Assembly: GCF_016741935.1 (NCBI RefSeq)
Contig: NZ_JAERRG010000008.1
Location: forward strand, 62,001-126,000
DNA from: Streptomyces endocoffeicus
GTDB lineage: Bacteria; Actinomycetota; Actinomycetes; Streptomycetales; Streptomycetaceae
Reading direction: 5' to 3'
Length of the DNA: 64,000 bases
Of this stretch, positions 49,217 through 58,558 are shown piece by piece. How positions within the stretch are numbered: the first letter of the stretch is position 1; every line of letters begins with the position of its first letter. Below the pieces are notes generated by a model. That model made no database searches. It had not been told where the DNA came from and saw nothing but the letters and a program-made list of their open reading frames with translations. A program made the translations under genes and the position numbers.

Positions 49217-49990
49217 TCATCCCTTCGTGCGCCGTACGACGGTGAAGGCCGCCCCCTCCGGGTCCCGCACCGTGGCCCGATGGCCGCTCGCTCCCCGCGA
49301 CGGAGGCCGCACCACCTGACCGCCCAGCGCGGTCACCCGGCGCACCGTCTCGTCCACGTCGTCCACCGCGAAGTGGGTCATCCAGTACGGGCCCCGGCCG
49401 CGCGGCAGGGCGTCGCCCACGCTCTGGATCGCGCCGACCGGCCGGCCGTCCAGGTACAGCGTGCGGCAGCCCGGCTCCTCCGGGGCCGCCGCCTCCGCCT
49501 GGTAGCCGAAGACCATCTTGTAGAACTTCAGCACCCCGGTGCCGTCACGGGTCAGCAGCTCGTGCCAGACCGGGGTGCCCGGCGCCCCGGGCTCCGCCGC
49601 CGCGTACGTGCACTCCTGCCACACCCCGAACACCGCGCCCTCGGGGTCGGCGGCGATCAGCATCCGGCCGGCCTCGTCGGCGTCCAGCGGGCCCACCGCC
49701 ACGGTGCCGCCGCACGCGCGGATCATCTCGGCGGTCTCATCGGCGTCGTCGGAGGCCAGATAGGTCATCCAGGCCACGGGCAGATGGCGTTCCGGAGGCA
49801 GCTCGCTCAACCCGGCGACCGGCCGGCCGCCCCGCACCGCGCGGACATACGCGCCGAGCTGCTGGGGGCCCGGGGTGAACTCCCAGCCGAACAGGGAGTG
49901 GTAGAAGTCCTGTGTCGCGGCAAGGCTGTGCACCATCAGGCTCGTCCAGCAGGGCGTGCCGGGTGTGCGCCGAGTCGCTGCCTCGGTCAT
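49217..49990 (-). CDS. VOC (glyoxalase/bleomycin-resistance fold) protein, two domains
   Basis: The 257-aa protein contains two tandem VOC domains: PCWTSLMVHSLAATQDFYHSLFGWEF (~13-38) begins the first, and PVWHELLTRDGTGVLKFYKMVFGYQ (~137-161) the second. Each ends with a DPEGAVF/DPEGAAF motif. Members bind metal or small ligands; no function can be assigned. GGAGA nine bases upstream supports the ATG. It is divergent from the rhodanese gene. Confidence 0.9.
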   Translation of the reverse strand: MTEAATRRTPGTPCWTSLMVHSLAATQDFYHSLFGWEFTPGPQQLGAYVRAVRGGRPVAGLSELPPERHLPVAWMTYLASDDADETAEMIRACGGTVAVGPLDADEAGRMLIAADPEGAVFGVWQECTYAAAEPGAPGTPVWHELLTRDGTGVLKFYKMVFGYQAEAAAPEEPGCRTLYLDGRPVGAIQSVGDALPRGRGPYWMTHFAVDDVDETVRRVTALGGQVVRPPSRGASGHRATVRDPEGAAFTVVRRTKG

Positions 49991-50277
49991 ACGTCATTCT
50001 CTCCTCGGACCATCGTGGTGGACGTACGGCCCCGGGCCGGTCGGCGGCGCGGGACGGTCGTGCGGAGGTGCTGATGCGGGGGGCCCGACAGATGTTTGCA
50101 CCACCTGTGGCACATAGCGCCCTGGCGGAACCGCAATTCGCCGTGCCTCGCAGCAGAATGCCCGAATTGCTACCGCACATCCGTTTCGGCTTCATTGCGC
50201 TCTGGTGTCGCCCGGACGTACACCGGGTGACCGGGTGGTCCAATCGACGCAGAGATACCTACGCAAGGATGATCCCT

Positions 50278-51114
50278 ATGCATGCCATCATCACCGCATC
50301 CGATCTCATGAGTGAGCTGACGGAGGATCATCCTCCGCTTCTGCTCGATGTGCGTTGGCAGCTCGGCGGGCCTCCCGGCCGCCCCGCATACGAGGCGGGG
50401 CATCTGCCCGGTGCCGTCTACGTCGACCTCGACACCGAGCTCGCGGGCCCGCCCGGAAAGTCCGGCCGCCACCCCCTGCCCGATCTTTCCGCGTTCGCGG
50501 CCGCGATGCGCCGAGCCGGGGTGAGCCAGGACCGGCGCGTGGTGGCGTACGACGGCGGACAGGGGTGGGCCGCGGCGCGCGCGTGGTGGCTGCTGCGCTG
50601 GGCGGGACATCCGTCCGTCCGGGTGCTCGACGGGGGGCTGCCCGCCTGGGCGGCGGTCGGTGGCTCGCTGACCACCGGGGTGCCGGACGCGCCCGAGGGC
50701 GACTTCGTCCCGCGCCCCGGGGCCGTACCGCTGCTGGAGGCGGACGACGCGGCGGCGCTCGCCCGGCGCGGGGTGCTGCTGGACGCGCGTGCGGGCGAGC
50801 GCTACCGGGGGGAGGTCGAGCCCATCGACCCCGTCGGCGGCCATATCCCGGGAGCGGTCTCCGCCCCCACGGCGGAGAACGTCACGGACGACGGTCACTT
50901 CCTGCCCGCCGAGCGGCTGGCCGAGCGGTTCGCGGCCCTGGGCGCCACCGGGGACGCCGAGGTCGGGGTGTACTGCGGTTCCGGGGTTTCGGCCGCCCAC
51001 CAGGTGCTGGCGCTGGCGGTCGCGGGCGTTCCGGCGGCCCTGTACGTCGGCTCCTGGAGCGAATGGTCCTCGGACGGCGCCCGTCCGGTGGCCACCGGCC
51101 CCGAGCGGGGCTGA
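50278..51114 (+). CDS. Two-domain rhodanese-type sulfurtransferase
   Basis: The 278-aa protein has two rhodanese domains. The first (~8-125) lacks the catalytic Cys (VVAYDGGQGWAAAR); the second (~150-275) has it in VYCGSGVSAAH. The loop CGSGVSA resembles 3-mercaptopyruvate/thiosulfate sulfurtransferases. It probably transfers sulfur to cyanide or thiols. The ATG at 50278 follows AAGGA by eight bases; an ATG three codons upstream is less likely. Confidence 0.92.
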   Translation: MHAIITASDLMSELTEDHPPLLLDVRWQLGGPPGRPAYEAGHLPGAVYVDLDTELAGPPGKSGRHPLPDLSAFAAAMRRAGVSQDRRVVAYDGGQGWAAARAWWLLRWAGHPSVRVLDGGLPAWAAVGGSLTTGVPDAPEGDFVPRPGAVPLLEADDAAALARRGVLLDARAGERYRGEVEPIDPVGGHIPGAVSAPTAENVTDDGHFLPAERLAERFAALGATGDAEVGVYCGSGVSAAHQVLALAVAGVPAALYVGSWSEWSSDGARPVATGPERG

Positions 51115-51175
51115 CCACACGACGGGCCCTGCCACCGGCGTGCGGTGGCAGGGCCCGTCGGCGCGGCGGAAGCCG

Positions 51176-52237
51176 CTACTCCTGCTTCTTGCGGCGGGTG
51201 CCGAAGACGATCTCGTCCCAGCTCGGCACCGCGGCCCGGCGGCCCGGACGGACGCCGTCCGCCTCCGCCTGGCGGTCCGTCGTACCGGTCAACCGGTCTC
51301 GGTGGCCCGCCACCGAGCGCGGCATCAGCACATCCGCGTACGCCGAACCCGCGCTCGCCGCGGAGGCGGGCGGCTCGACGGCCTCCGGCTCCTCGACGGG
51401 CTCCTCCGGCGGCGGTGCCGCCGACGCGACCGGCGCCTCGGGCACGACCATGTCGCCCCGGAAGTTGGGCACGGCCTCCAGCAGGCTGGTGAGCGAGTCC
51501 CGTTCCCCGAGACCGTCGTCCAGCGAGGCGGACGCGGGTGCCGGGGCGTCCTCGTCGCCGAGGCGCTCGGGCGACGTCCGGTCCCGGTCCCTGTCGCGAT
51601 CGCGGTCCCGGTCGCGCGGCAGCCGGGCGATCCGCGGCACGAACGGGAAGCTGGGCTCGGGCGTGTCGTCGGCCTCGCCGATCAGCGCCCGCGCCTCGTC
51701 GTCCACCGCCTGGACCAGCCGCCGGGGCGGGTCGTAGGTCCAGCTCGCCGAGTGCGGCTCACCGGCGACCCGGTAGACCAGCAGCACCTCCCAGGTGCCG
51801 TCGTCGCGCCGCCAGGAGTCCCACTGTGTGGTGTCCTTCTCGGCGCCGCGCAGCAACAGCCGCTCCGCGACGGCCTCGCCGAGCTGCGGTCCGGTGTTCT
51901 CGCCGGGGCGGCGCACGGGAGTCTTACGGGCGCGCTCGGCCATGAAGGCGCGCTCCGCGAGCACCGGGCCCTCGAAGCGCCGCACGCGGTCGACGGGGAT
52001 GCCCGCCATCTGCGCGACCTCTTCGGCGGTGGCGCCGGCACGTATACGGGCCTGGATGTCACGGGGCCGGAGATGACTCTCGACCTCGATCTCGATCTGG
52101 CCGAGCCGAGCGCGGTCATTGCGCACCGCGGCGCGCAGTCGCTCGTCGATGGGAAGCGTGTACTCCGTGCTGTCCGCAGCCTTGAGCACCAGCCGTGTGC
52201 CGTCGTTGCTGACGGCCACGACACGCAGTTCGGGCAT
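51176..52237 (-). CDS. sepH: Septation protein SepH
   Basis: SepH binds FtsZ and stimulates its assembly during Streptomyces sporulation septation (established). The 353-aa protein has the conserved N-terminal DUF3071 domain (~1-190, MPELRVVAVSNDGTRLVLKA) with a helix-turn-helix-like motif (ATAEEVAQMAGIPVDRVRRFEG split ~68-90), a flexible acidic/Pro-rich linker with an RDRDRDRDRDRDR run (~208-220), and the conserved end VPSWDEIVFGTRRKKQE. The ATG at 52237 follows GGGAGG; the frame is open 11 codons further. Confidence 0.94.
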   Translation of the reverse strand: MPELRVVAVSNDGTRLVLKAADSTEYTLPIDERLRAAVRNDRARLGQIEIEVESHLRPRDIQARIRAGATAEEVAQMAGIPVDRVRRFEGPVLAERAFMAERARKTPVRRPGENTGPQLGEAVAERLLLRGAEKDTTQWDSWRRDDGTWEVLLVYRVAGEPHSASWTYDPPRRLVQAVDDEARALIGEADDTPEPSFPFVPRIARLPRDRDRDRDRDRDRTSPERLGDEDAPAPASASLDDGLGERDSLTSLLEAVPNFRGDMVVPEAPVASAAPPPEEPVEEPEAVEPPASAASAGSAYADVLMPRSVAGHRDRLTGTTDRQAEADGVRPGRRAAVPSWDEIVFGTRRKKQE

Positions 52238-52628
52238 GGGGACCTCCCGGGTGGTGCCTGCCGACGTCACGGTTGCGTCGCTGCTCTCCCGCTAGACGAG
52301 TGTGGCCTGCCCGGGGTGCAGCCTGCCACAACTTTGCCGAGTTGCCCGGGCCGGTTGGTTGCCGCCTTTCTGACCCCTCCCGTTGGGTCCGGGCGGCCGG
52401 ACGGGAAAGCGGGGCCAGGGCTCGCCACAGTACTCCATTCGGGCCGCTCAGGTAGAGCGGCACGCCAGCCGAGTTCATGGCCGGGAGGGGGGTGGCAGCC
52501 TGAATCCTTCGAAGTGAGGCCCAATTTGGGTGGCAAGTTTCACAGAAACGACAGAATCGGAACGATCTGCTTCGTTTATCGGTCACTTCTCCCAGCAGGC
52601 TGGAACGAATGTCCAAGCGAGGCGGGAG

Positions 52629-53498
52629 ATGCACGGCAAGGCCGACAGCGACGGACAACACAAAAGCGGGCGGATCGAGCTGAGCGTGGCCCAGGTGGCC
52701 GGCAGCGCGCTGGCGGCCGTCGCCGCCGCGGTGCTCGCGTCCAAACTGGGCGTCTACGGGACGATCCTGGGCGCCGGTGTGGTGAGCGTGGTGGCGACCG
52801 CGGGCGGCACCGTCTTCCAGCATCTGTTCCGGCGCACCGGTGAGCAGATCAAGGAGGTGCGGGTCCAGACGCGGCCGACCGGGCGCCGGCGGTACGGCGG
52901 TCCCGCCGGTTCCGCCGAGCCGGTCCCGCCCCCGCCGCCCCCGGCCCCCGGCGACTACGGCGAGCCGACCACGCACGGCGCCCGGCCGCGCGTCCGGCGG
53001 CGCCACGCCGTGGGGGCGGCCGCCGTCTTCGTCGCCGCCATGAGCGTGATCACGGGGATCGAGATGTTCTCCGGCGGCCCGGTGTCCAACGTTTGGGGGG
53101 AGAACCGGACCGGAACCACCGTCAGCGACAGCGTGAGCGGCTCCTCGGGGCCGAAGTCCACCCCCGGCCCCGCGCGCCGGGACCCGGCCGGCCCGTCGCA
53201 CGGCCCCGGCTCCTCCCGGGGCGGCGACGAGCCGCCGTCCCCGGGCACCTCCCGCGGGGGCGGCGCGGCCGGCGCCTCGATCGCGCCGACGCCCGACGCG
53301 TCCGGTTCGTCCGGCTCCGGCAAGGGCTCCGGCGACGGCTCCGGCCAGAACGGCGGCACCGGCGGCGCGACCGCGCCCGGCCCCTCCGCGCCCGCCACCC
53401 CGGGCCCCTCCCGGACCCCGTCCGGCGGTGCCACGGAGGGCGGAACGGACGCCTCCGGCGAGGCCGTGCCCACGCCCGGCGCCACCGGCGCGCCGTGA
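52629..53498 (+). CDS. Membrane protein with Ser/Gly/Pro-rich extracytoplasmic tail
   Basis: I do not recognise the family of this 289-aa protein. Residues ~20-60 are hydrophobic (VAQVAGSALAAVAAAVLASK...GTILGAGVVSVVATAGGT), then a Pro-rich cytoplasmic stretch, a second membrane segment (~128-150, VGAAAVFVAAMSVITGI) and a ~135-residue Ser/Gly/Pro/Thr-rich tail that is probably outside the cell and disordered. The ATG at 52629 follows GAGG by six bases. Its stop codon lies inside the first unit of a 24-26 bp repeat array. Confidence 0.7.
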   Translation: MHGKADSDGQHKSGRIELSVAQVAGSALAAVAAAVLASKLGVYGTILGAGVVSVVATAGGTVFQHLFRRTGEQIKEVRVQTRPTGRRRYGGPAGSAEPVPPPPPPAPGDYGEPTTHGARPRVRRRHAVGAAAVFVAAMSVITGIEMFSGGPVSNVWGENRTGTTVSDSVSGSSGPKSTPGPARRDPAGPSHGPGSSRGGDEPPSPGTSRGGGAAGASIAPTPDASGSSGSGKGSGDGSGQNGGTGGATAPGPSAPATPGPSRTPSGGATEGGTDASGEAVPTPGATGAP

Positions 53499-53640
53499 CG
53501 CGTCAGTCGCCCGGCGCGCCGTGACGTCAGCCGCCCGGGACGCCGTGATGTCAGTCGCCCGGCGTGCCCTGACGCGTCAGTCGCCCGGCGCGCCCTGACG
53601 CGTCAGTCGGCCGACGGGCCGGGACGCGTCAGTCGCCGAG
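53495..53640 (+). repeat. 24-26 bp minisatellite at a convergent gene junction, 6 copies
   Basis: Units start at 53495, 53521, 53545, 53569, 53595 and 53621 (the last partial). Most contain the palindrome TGACGCGTCA followed by GTCGCCCGGCG. The first unit contains the stop of the left gene, and the last contains the stop of the right gene on the other strand. Confidence 0.95.
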
Positions 53641-54960
53641 CACCCGCCGCAGATAGTCGTTGGTGAACAGCCGGTCCGGATCCAGCTGGTCGCGCACCGC
53701 CGCGAACTCGCCGAACCGGGGATAGACCCCGGCCAGATAGGCGGCGTCGCGGCTGTGCAGCTTGCCCCAGTGCGGACGGCCGCCGTGCGCGATCATGATC
53801 TGCTCGGCCGCCGTGAAGTACGCCCGGTGCGGGGTGCCCCGGTACAGATGGACGGCGATGTACGCGGTGTCGCGCCCGGAGGCGGTGGACAGCGGGATGT
53901 CGTCGGCGGGCGCGGTGCGCACCTCCACCGGGAAGCTGACCCGCAGTCCGGACCGCTCGACGGTCGCCTTGAGCTCGCGCAGCACGGTGACGGCGGCCTC
54001 GCGCGGCACGGCGTATTCCATCTCCAGGAACCGCACTCGGCGCGGAGAGGTGAAGACTTTGTAAGGGATGTCCGTGTAGGTCCGGGCGGACAGGGCGCGG
54101 CTGGAGATTCTGGCGATTCCGGGGATGGTGGCGGGGACCGCCCGGCCCACCGAACAGGCCACCTGGAAGATGCCGTTGGACAGCAATTCGTCGTCCACCC
54201 AGCCGCTGACCCGGCCCACCGGAGCGGCGGGGCCGGTGCTGCGGTTATTGCGTTTGGTGTTGCAGTTGCCGGTGTGCGGAAACCAGTAGAACTCGAAGTG
54301 CTCGTTCTCGGCCACGAGCTGTTCGAATTCGGCCATCACGCGGTCGAAGGGCATGGGCTCCTCGCGCGCCGAGAGCAGGAACTCCGGTTCCACCCCGAAG
54401 GTGATCTCGCTGACCACGCCGAGCGCGCCGAGCCCGATCCGGGCCGCCGCGAAGATCTCCGGGTTCTCCTCCGCCGAGCAGCGCAGCACCGAACCGTCCG
54501 CCGTCACCAGCTCCAGACCCCTGATCTGGGCGGCGATCGAGGCGCTGTCCCGGCCGGTGCCATGGGTGCCCGTGGAGGTCGCCCCGGCCACGGTCTGCTC
54601 CATGATGTCGCCCATATTGACCAGCGAAAGACCATGGGCCGACAGCGTTTCGTTGAGCTGCCGGAGCGAGGTGCCGGCCGCGACGGTCACGGTCCCCGCC
54701 TCGCGGTCCAGCCCGCGCACGCCCGCCATCCGGTCGGGGCGTATCAGCAGCCCGTCGGTGGCGGCCGCGGTGGTGAAGGAGTGCCCGGTGCCCACCGCCT
54801 TCACCTTCAGCCCCTCCGCCGTCGCCCGGCGCACCATCTCGGCCAGCTCCTGTGTGGACGACGGGGCGACGATCCGCGTCGGGCGGGCCATCACGTTCCC
54901 CGCCCAGTTACGCCACACGCTGCTCCGTACGGTCTTCACGGTCCTGACGGCCATCCGCAC
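53629..54960 (-). CDS. FAD-linked aldonolactone oxidase (D-arabinono-1,4-lactone oxidase type)
   Basis: The 443-aa protein has an FAD-binding type 4 domain (~15-185; VKAVGTGHSFTTAAATDG, AGATSTGTHGTG) and an ALO C-terminal domain (~190-443) ending with the conserved RPHWGKLHSRDAAYL near 405. These oxidases convert aldono-lactones to ascorbate-like products using oxygen. The usual flavin-linking His of the first motif appears as GHSF. The GTG at 54960 follows GGGAGG and overlaps the end of the MFS gene by 53 bp, so the two form an operon. Confidence 0.9.
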   Translation of the reverse strand: MRMAVRTVKTVRSSVWRNWAGNVMARPTRIVAPSSTQELAEMVRRATAEGLKVKAVGTGHSFTTAAATDGLLIRPDRMAGVRGLDREAGTVTVAAGTSLRQLNETLSAHGLSLVNMGDIMEQTVAGATSTGTHGTGRDSASIAAQIRGLELVTADGSVLRCSAEENPEIFAAARIGLGALGVVSEITFGVEPEFLLSAREEPMPFDRVMAEFEQLVAENEHFEFYWFPHTGNCNTKRNNRSTGPAAPVGRVSGWVDDELLSNGIFQVACSVGRAVPATIPGIARISSRALSARTYTDIPYKVFTSPRRVRFLEMEYAVPREAAVTVLRELKATVERSGLRVSFPVEVRTAPADDIPLSTASGRDTAYIAVHLYRGTPHRAYFTAAEQIMIAHGGRPHWGKLHSRDAAYLAGVYPRFGEFAAVRDQLDPDRLFTNDYLRRVLGD

Positions 54961-56164
54961 CCGACCCCTCCCGCTGTGTCGCCGGCCGTAGCCGGCGGTA
55001 CCCGAGGAACGCCACCGCGGCCGCGAGCGCCCCGGCCACGGCCGGCACCGCGTACCCCGCCCGGGCGCCGGCCGCGTCCACCACCCATCCGGCGGCCGAC
55101 GAGCCGAGCGCCACCCCGACCGCGAGCCCGGTGCTCACCCAGGTCATCCCCTCGGTCAGATGCGCGCGTGGTACGTGCTGTTCGACAAGGGCCATGGTGG
55201 TGACCATCGTGGGTGCGATGGCCAGGCCCGCGACGAAGAGCGCCACGGCCAGGAACGGCAGGTTCCCGACCAGTTGGAGCGGGATCATACTCACGGCGAT
55301 CGCACAAATACCCCACAACCAACGACGGGACACCGGACCGCTCAGCCGCAGCACCCCGAAGACCGCGCCCGCGAGGCAGGAACCCGCCGCGTAGACCGCC
55401 AGGACCAGACTGGCCGCGCCCTTGTGGCCCTCGTCCTCGGCGAAGGCCACCGTGACCACGTCGATCGCCCCGAAGATCGCGCCGGTCGCCATGAAGGTGG
55501 CCACCAGCACCTGGAGCCCGCGCGAGCGCAGCGCCGAACCGCCGGTGTGCTGCCCGCGCGGATGCGGTACGGGCTCGGTGGCCCGCTGCGCGGTCAGCGA
55601 GAAGACCCCGGCCGCCAGGAAGCAGGCGGCCAGCAGCGGGCCCGCCTCCGGGAACCAAGAGGTGGACAGCCCGATCGAGATGACCGGCCCGACGATGAAG
55701 CAGATCTCGTCGACGATGGACTCCCACGCGTACGCGGCGTGCAGCTCGCGCGGGGAGTCCCCGTAGATCGCCGCCCAGCGGGCCCGCACCATGGAGCCCA
55801 CACTGGGCACACAGCCGGACGCGGCGGCGAAGACGAACAGCGTCCAGTCCGGCCAGCTCCGGTGCGCGCTCAGCAGCAGCCCGCAGATGGCGGCGAGCGC
55901 CATGAGGGTCGCCGGGCGCAGCACCCGGCGCTGGCCGTGCCGGTCGACCAGCCGGGATATCTGCGGGCCGATGGCGGCGGCGGAGAGCGCCAGGGTGGCC
56001 GACAGGGCGCCCGCGAGCCCGTACCGGCCGGTGAGTTCGGAGACCATGGTGACCACGCCGATGCCCGCCATGGACAGCGGCATCCGCCCGAGGAAGCCGG
56101 CCGCGGAGAACTCCTTGGCGCCGGGGGCGGCGAAGATCGCGCGGTAGGGGCTGGCACTGGGCAA
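54908..56164 (-). CDS. MFS transporter
   Basis: The 418-aa protein has 12 predicted membrane helices and MFS-type loops (LVDRHGQRRVLRPATLMA ~65-82 after helix 2). It starts at a TTG (56164) six bases after GGAG, giving LPSASPYRAIFAAPGAKEF; upstream in-frame codons to 56284 would run into the hemH promoter. The substrate is unknown. It is followed by the aldonolactone oxidase gene on the same strand and diverges from the ferrochelatase gene. Confidence 0.88.
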   Translation of the reverse strand: MPSASPYRAIFAAPGAKEFSAAGFLGRMPLSMAGIGVVTMVSELTGRYGLAGALSATLALSAAAIGPQISRLVDRHGQRRVLRPATLMALAAICGLLLSAHRSWPDWTLFVFAAASGCVPSVGSMVRARWAAIYGDSPRELHAAYAWESIVDEICFIVGPVISIGLSTSWFPEAGPLLAACFLAAGVFSLTAQRATEPVPHPRGQHTGGSALRSRGLQVLVATFMATGAIFGAIDVVTVAFAEDEGHKGAASLVLAVYAAGSCLAGAVFGVLRLSGPVSRRWLWGICAIAVSMIPLQLVGNLPFLAVALFVAGLAIAPTMVTTMALVEQHVPRAHLTEGMTWVSTGLAVGVALGSSAAGWVVDAAGARAGYAVPAVAGALAAAVAFLGYRRLRPATQREGSGADGRQDREDRTEQRVA

Positions 56165-56282
56165 GGCAGACTCCGCCGTGAGCAGGGTAAGGATCGTCGA
56201 GCGCTGATACAGATTACGGGCCCGTGCCCGGTCGCGCAGGGCCGTTTCCCGCCCGTCAGCGGCGGGTGGCAGGATCGGAAGC

Positions 56283-57434
56283 ATGCCGGATCAGTCAGTA
56301 CAGCCTGCCGCAGACCCCTATGACGCACTGCTGTTGCTCTCCTTCGGCGGTCCCGAGGGCCCCGACGACGTCGTGCCGTTCCTGGAGAACGTCACGCGCG
56401 GGCGGGGCATCCCCCGCGAGCGGCTGAAGGAGGTCGGCCGGCACTACTTCCTCTTCGGCGGGGTCAGCCCGATCAACGCGCAGAACCGCGAGCTGCTGCA
56501 CGCGCTGCGCAAGGACTTCGCCGAGCACGGCCTGGACCTGCCGGTCTACTGGGGCAATCGCAACTGGGCGCCGTATCTGACCGACACCCTTCGCGAGCTG
56601 GCCGCCGACGGGCACCGCCGGATCCTGACGCTGGCCACCAGCGCCTACGCCTCGTACTCGGGCTGCCGGCAGTACCGCGAGAACCTCGCGGACGCCCTGG
56701 CCGCCCTGGAGGGCGAGGGCCTGCCGCTGCCGCGCGTGGACAAGCTGCGGCACTACTTCAACCACCCCGGCTTCGTGCGGCCCATGGTGGACACCACGCT
56801 CGCCGCCCTCGCGGAGCTGCCCGAGGGCCGGCGCGCCGGGGCCCACCTCGCGTTCACCACCCACTCCATCCCGACCGCCGCCGCCGACACCTCGGGCCCG
56901 GTGGCGGCGCACACCGAGGACGGGGAGGGCGGCGCGTACGTCGCCCAGCACCTCGATGTCGCCCGGCTGATCGTGGACGCGGTGCGCGAGGAGACCGGCG
57001 TCGAGCACCCCTGGCGGCTGGTCTACCAGTCGCGCAGCGGCGCCCCGCACATCCCCTGGCTGGAGCCGGACATCTGCGATCACCTCGAGGAGCTGCACGG
57101 CGAGGGCGCGCCCGCCGTCGTCATGGTCCCGATCGGCTTCGTCTCGGACCATATGGAGGTCAAGTACGACCTCGACACCGAGGCCACGGCCAAGGCCGCC
57201 GAGCTGGGTCTGCCGGTCTCCCGCGCCTCGACCGTCGGCGCCGATCCGCGGTTCGCGGCGTGCGTGCGCGACCTGGTGCTGGAGCGCGCGGCCACCGAGC
57301 GCTTCGCCGAGGGCCGGGCGGCGACCGCCCCGGTGCGCTGCGCCCTGGGCGCCCTCGGCCCGAGCCATGACGTGTGCCCGGTGGGCTGCTGTCCGGCCCG
57401 GTCGCCGCGCCCCGCCGCCGCGGGCTCCGACTGA
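56283..57434 (+). CDS. hemH: Ferrochelatase (coproporphyrin type expected in actinobacteria)
   Basis: The enzyme inserts ferrous iron into the porphyrin ring. The 383-aa protein has YDALLLLSFGGPEGPDDV at the start, GGVSPINAQN (~58), YWGNRNWAPYLTDTL (~82), the catalytic His in AFTTHSIPT (~198) and SRSGAPHIPWLEPDI (~250). Cysteines in YSGCRQY and in the C-terminal CALGALGPSHDVCPVGCC are placed as in actinobacterial enzymes with a 2Fe-2S cluster. Gram-positive bacteria usually use the coproporphyrin route, so CpfC is the better functional name (inferred). The last ~20 residues are variable. Confidence 0.95.
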   Translation: MPDQSVQPAADPYDALLLLSFGGPEGPDDVVPFLENVTRGRGIPRERLKEVGRHYFLFGGVSPINAQNRELLHALRKDFAEHGLDLPVYWGNRNWAPYLTDTLRELAADGHRRILTLATSAYASYSGCRQYRENLADALAALEGEGLPLPRVDKLRHYFNHPGFVRPMVDTTLAALAELPEGRRAGAHLAFTTHSIPTAAADTSGPVAAHTEDGEGGAYVAQHLDVARLIVDAVREETGVEHPWRLVYQSRSGAPHIPWLEPDICDHLEELHGEGAPAVVMVPIGFVSDHMEVKYDLDTEATAKAAELGLPVSRASTVGADPRFAACVRDLVLERAATERFAEGRAATAPVRCALGALGPSHDVCPVGCCPARSPRPAAAGSD

Positions 57435-57545
57435 CCGCGCCCGCCGTCACGCCTCGCCCTCACACCCCGGGCTCCGACCGGCCGCGCCCGCCGTCCCGGC
57501 CCGCCACCGCCGCTCGCCCCTCCGGGCAATCCGCTAAGGAGCACG

Positions 57546-58346
57546 ATGACCGACCCGCTCATGACCGAACTCCTCGAGACGGCGCTGGAGGCCGCCCGCG
57601 GCGCGGGGGACCTGCTGCGCGACGGCCGCCCGGCCGACCTCGGGGTGGCGGCCACCAAGACCAGCCCGATCGACGTCGTCACCGAGATGGACATCGCCGC
57701 CGAGAAGCTGATCACCGACCTCCTCGCGCGCCGCCGCCCGAGGGACGGAGTGCTGGGGGAGGAGGGCTCCAACAGCGAGGGCAGCAGCGGGGTGCGCTGG
57801 GTGATCGACCCGCTCGACGGCACCGTGAACTACCTCTACGGCCTGCCGTCGTGGGCGGTCAGCATCGCCGCCGAGAAGGACGGCGAGCCGGTCGCCGGGG
57901 TGGTGATCGCCCCGGTGCGCGGCGAGACCTTCCACGCCGTCCTGGGCCAGGGCGCCTGGCGGAACGGCGAGCGGGTGCACTGCCGCCCCGCGGCCCCGCT
58001 CGAGGAGTCGCTGATCGGGACCGGCTTCGGGTATGTGCGCGAGCGCCGCATCGGGCAGGCCAGGGTCCTGGGCGGGGTGCTGCCGCGAGTGCGGGACATC
58101 CGGCGCGGCGGATCGGCCGCCATCGATCTGTGCGATGTGGCCTGCGGCCGGCTCAACGGCTACTACGAGCGCGGGCTCAACCCCTGGGACTTCGCGGCCG
58201 GTGCGCTCATAGCGCGCGAGGCGGGCGCGCTCACCGGAGGGCGGCCGGGCGTCCCGGCCTCCACCGAGCTGACCATCGCCGCCGCACCGGGCCTTTTCGA
58301 GCCGCTGCGCGGGCTTCTGGACGACCTGGGCGCCTGGCACGACTGA
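57546..58346 (+). CDS. Inositol monophosphatase family protein
   Basis: The 266-aa protein carries the metal and substrate motifs of the family: DVVTEMDIAAEKLI (~41), GEEGSNSEGSSG (~71), WVIDPLDGTVNYLYGLP (~86) and the C-terminal GLNPWDFAAGALIAREAGA (~212). It probably hydrolyses inositol phosphate or a related sugar phosphate. The ATG follows AAGGAGC. A terminator lies 69 bp after the stop. Confidence 0.92.
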   Translation: MTDPLMTELLETALEAARGAGDLLRDGRPADLGVAATKTSPIDVVTEMDIAAEKLITDLLARRRPRDGVLGEEGSNSEGSSGVRWVIDPLDGTVNYLYGLPSWAVSIAAEKDGEPVAGVVIAPVRGETFHAVLGQGAWRNGERVHCRPAAPLEESLIGTGFGYVRERRIGQARVLGGVLPRVRDIRRGGSAAIDLCDVACGRLNGYYERGLNPWDFAAGALIAREAGALTGGRPGVPASTELTIAAAPGLFEPLRGLLDDLGAWHD

Positions 58347-58414
58347 ATCCCGCCCCCGGCACCATCCACACGCCCGGAAGCACACCTGGAAACACACACA
58401 GAAGCACACACACG

Positions 58415-58451
58415 GAAGCGCCCCGGAGTCATGAGGACACCGGGGCGCTTC
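58415..58451 (+). terminator. Terminator after inositol monophosphatase gene
   Basis: A perfect 12-bp stem, GAAGCGCCCCGG with CCGGGGCGCTTC, has a 13-base loop. Confidence 0.82.
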
Positions 58452-58558
58452 GGCGTGGTTACCGGATGTTTTCTGGATCACCATCCGGCGGTGAATGGGA
58501 ATCGGTCACACGGTCACATGGAATCCGGATCTGGATCGGGTCCGGAATCCACAAGGGA

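Noticed and set aside
48413..50074. Plus-strand frame spanning tdk and the VOC gene
   Set aside because: Out of frame with tdk and antisense to the VOC gene, with Arg/Gly/Pro-rich composition.
50789..52843. Plus-strand frame running from the rhodanese gene across sepH
   Set aside because: Out of frame with the rhodanese gene and antisense to sepH; no motifs.
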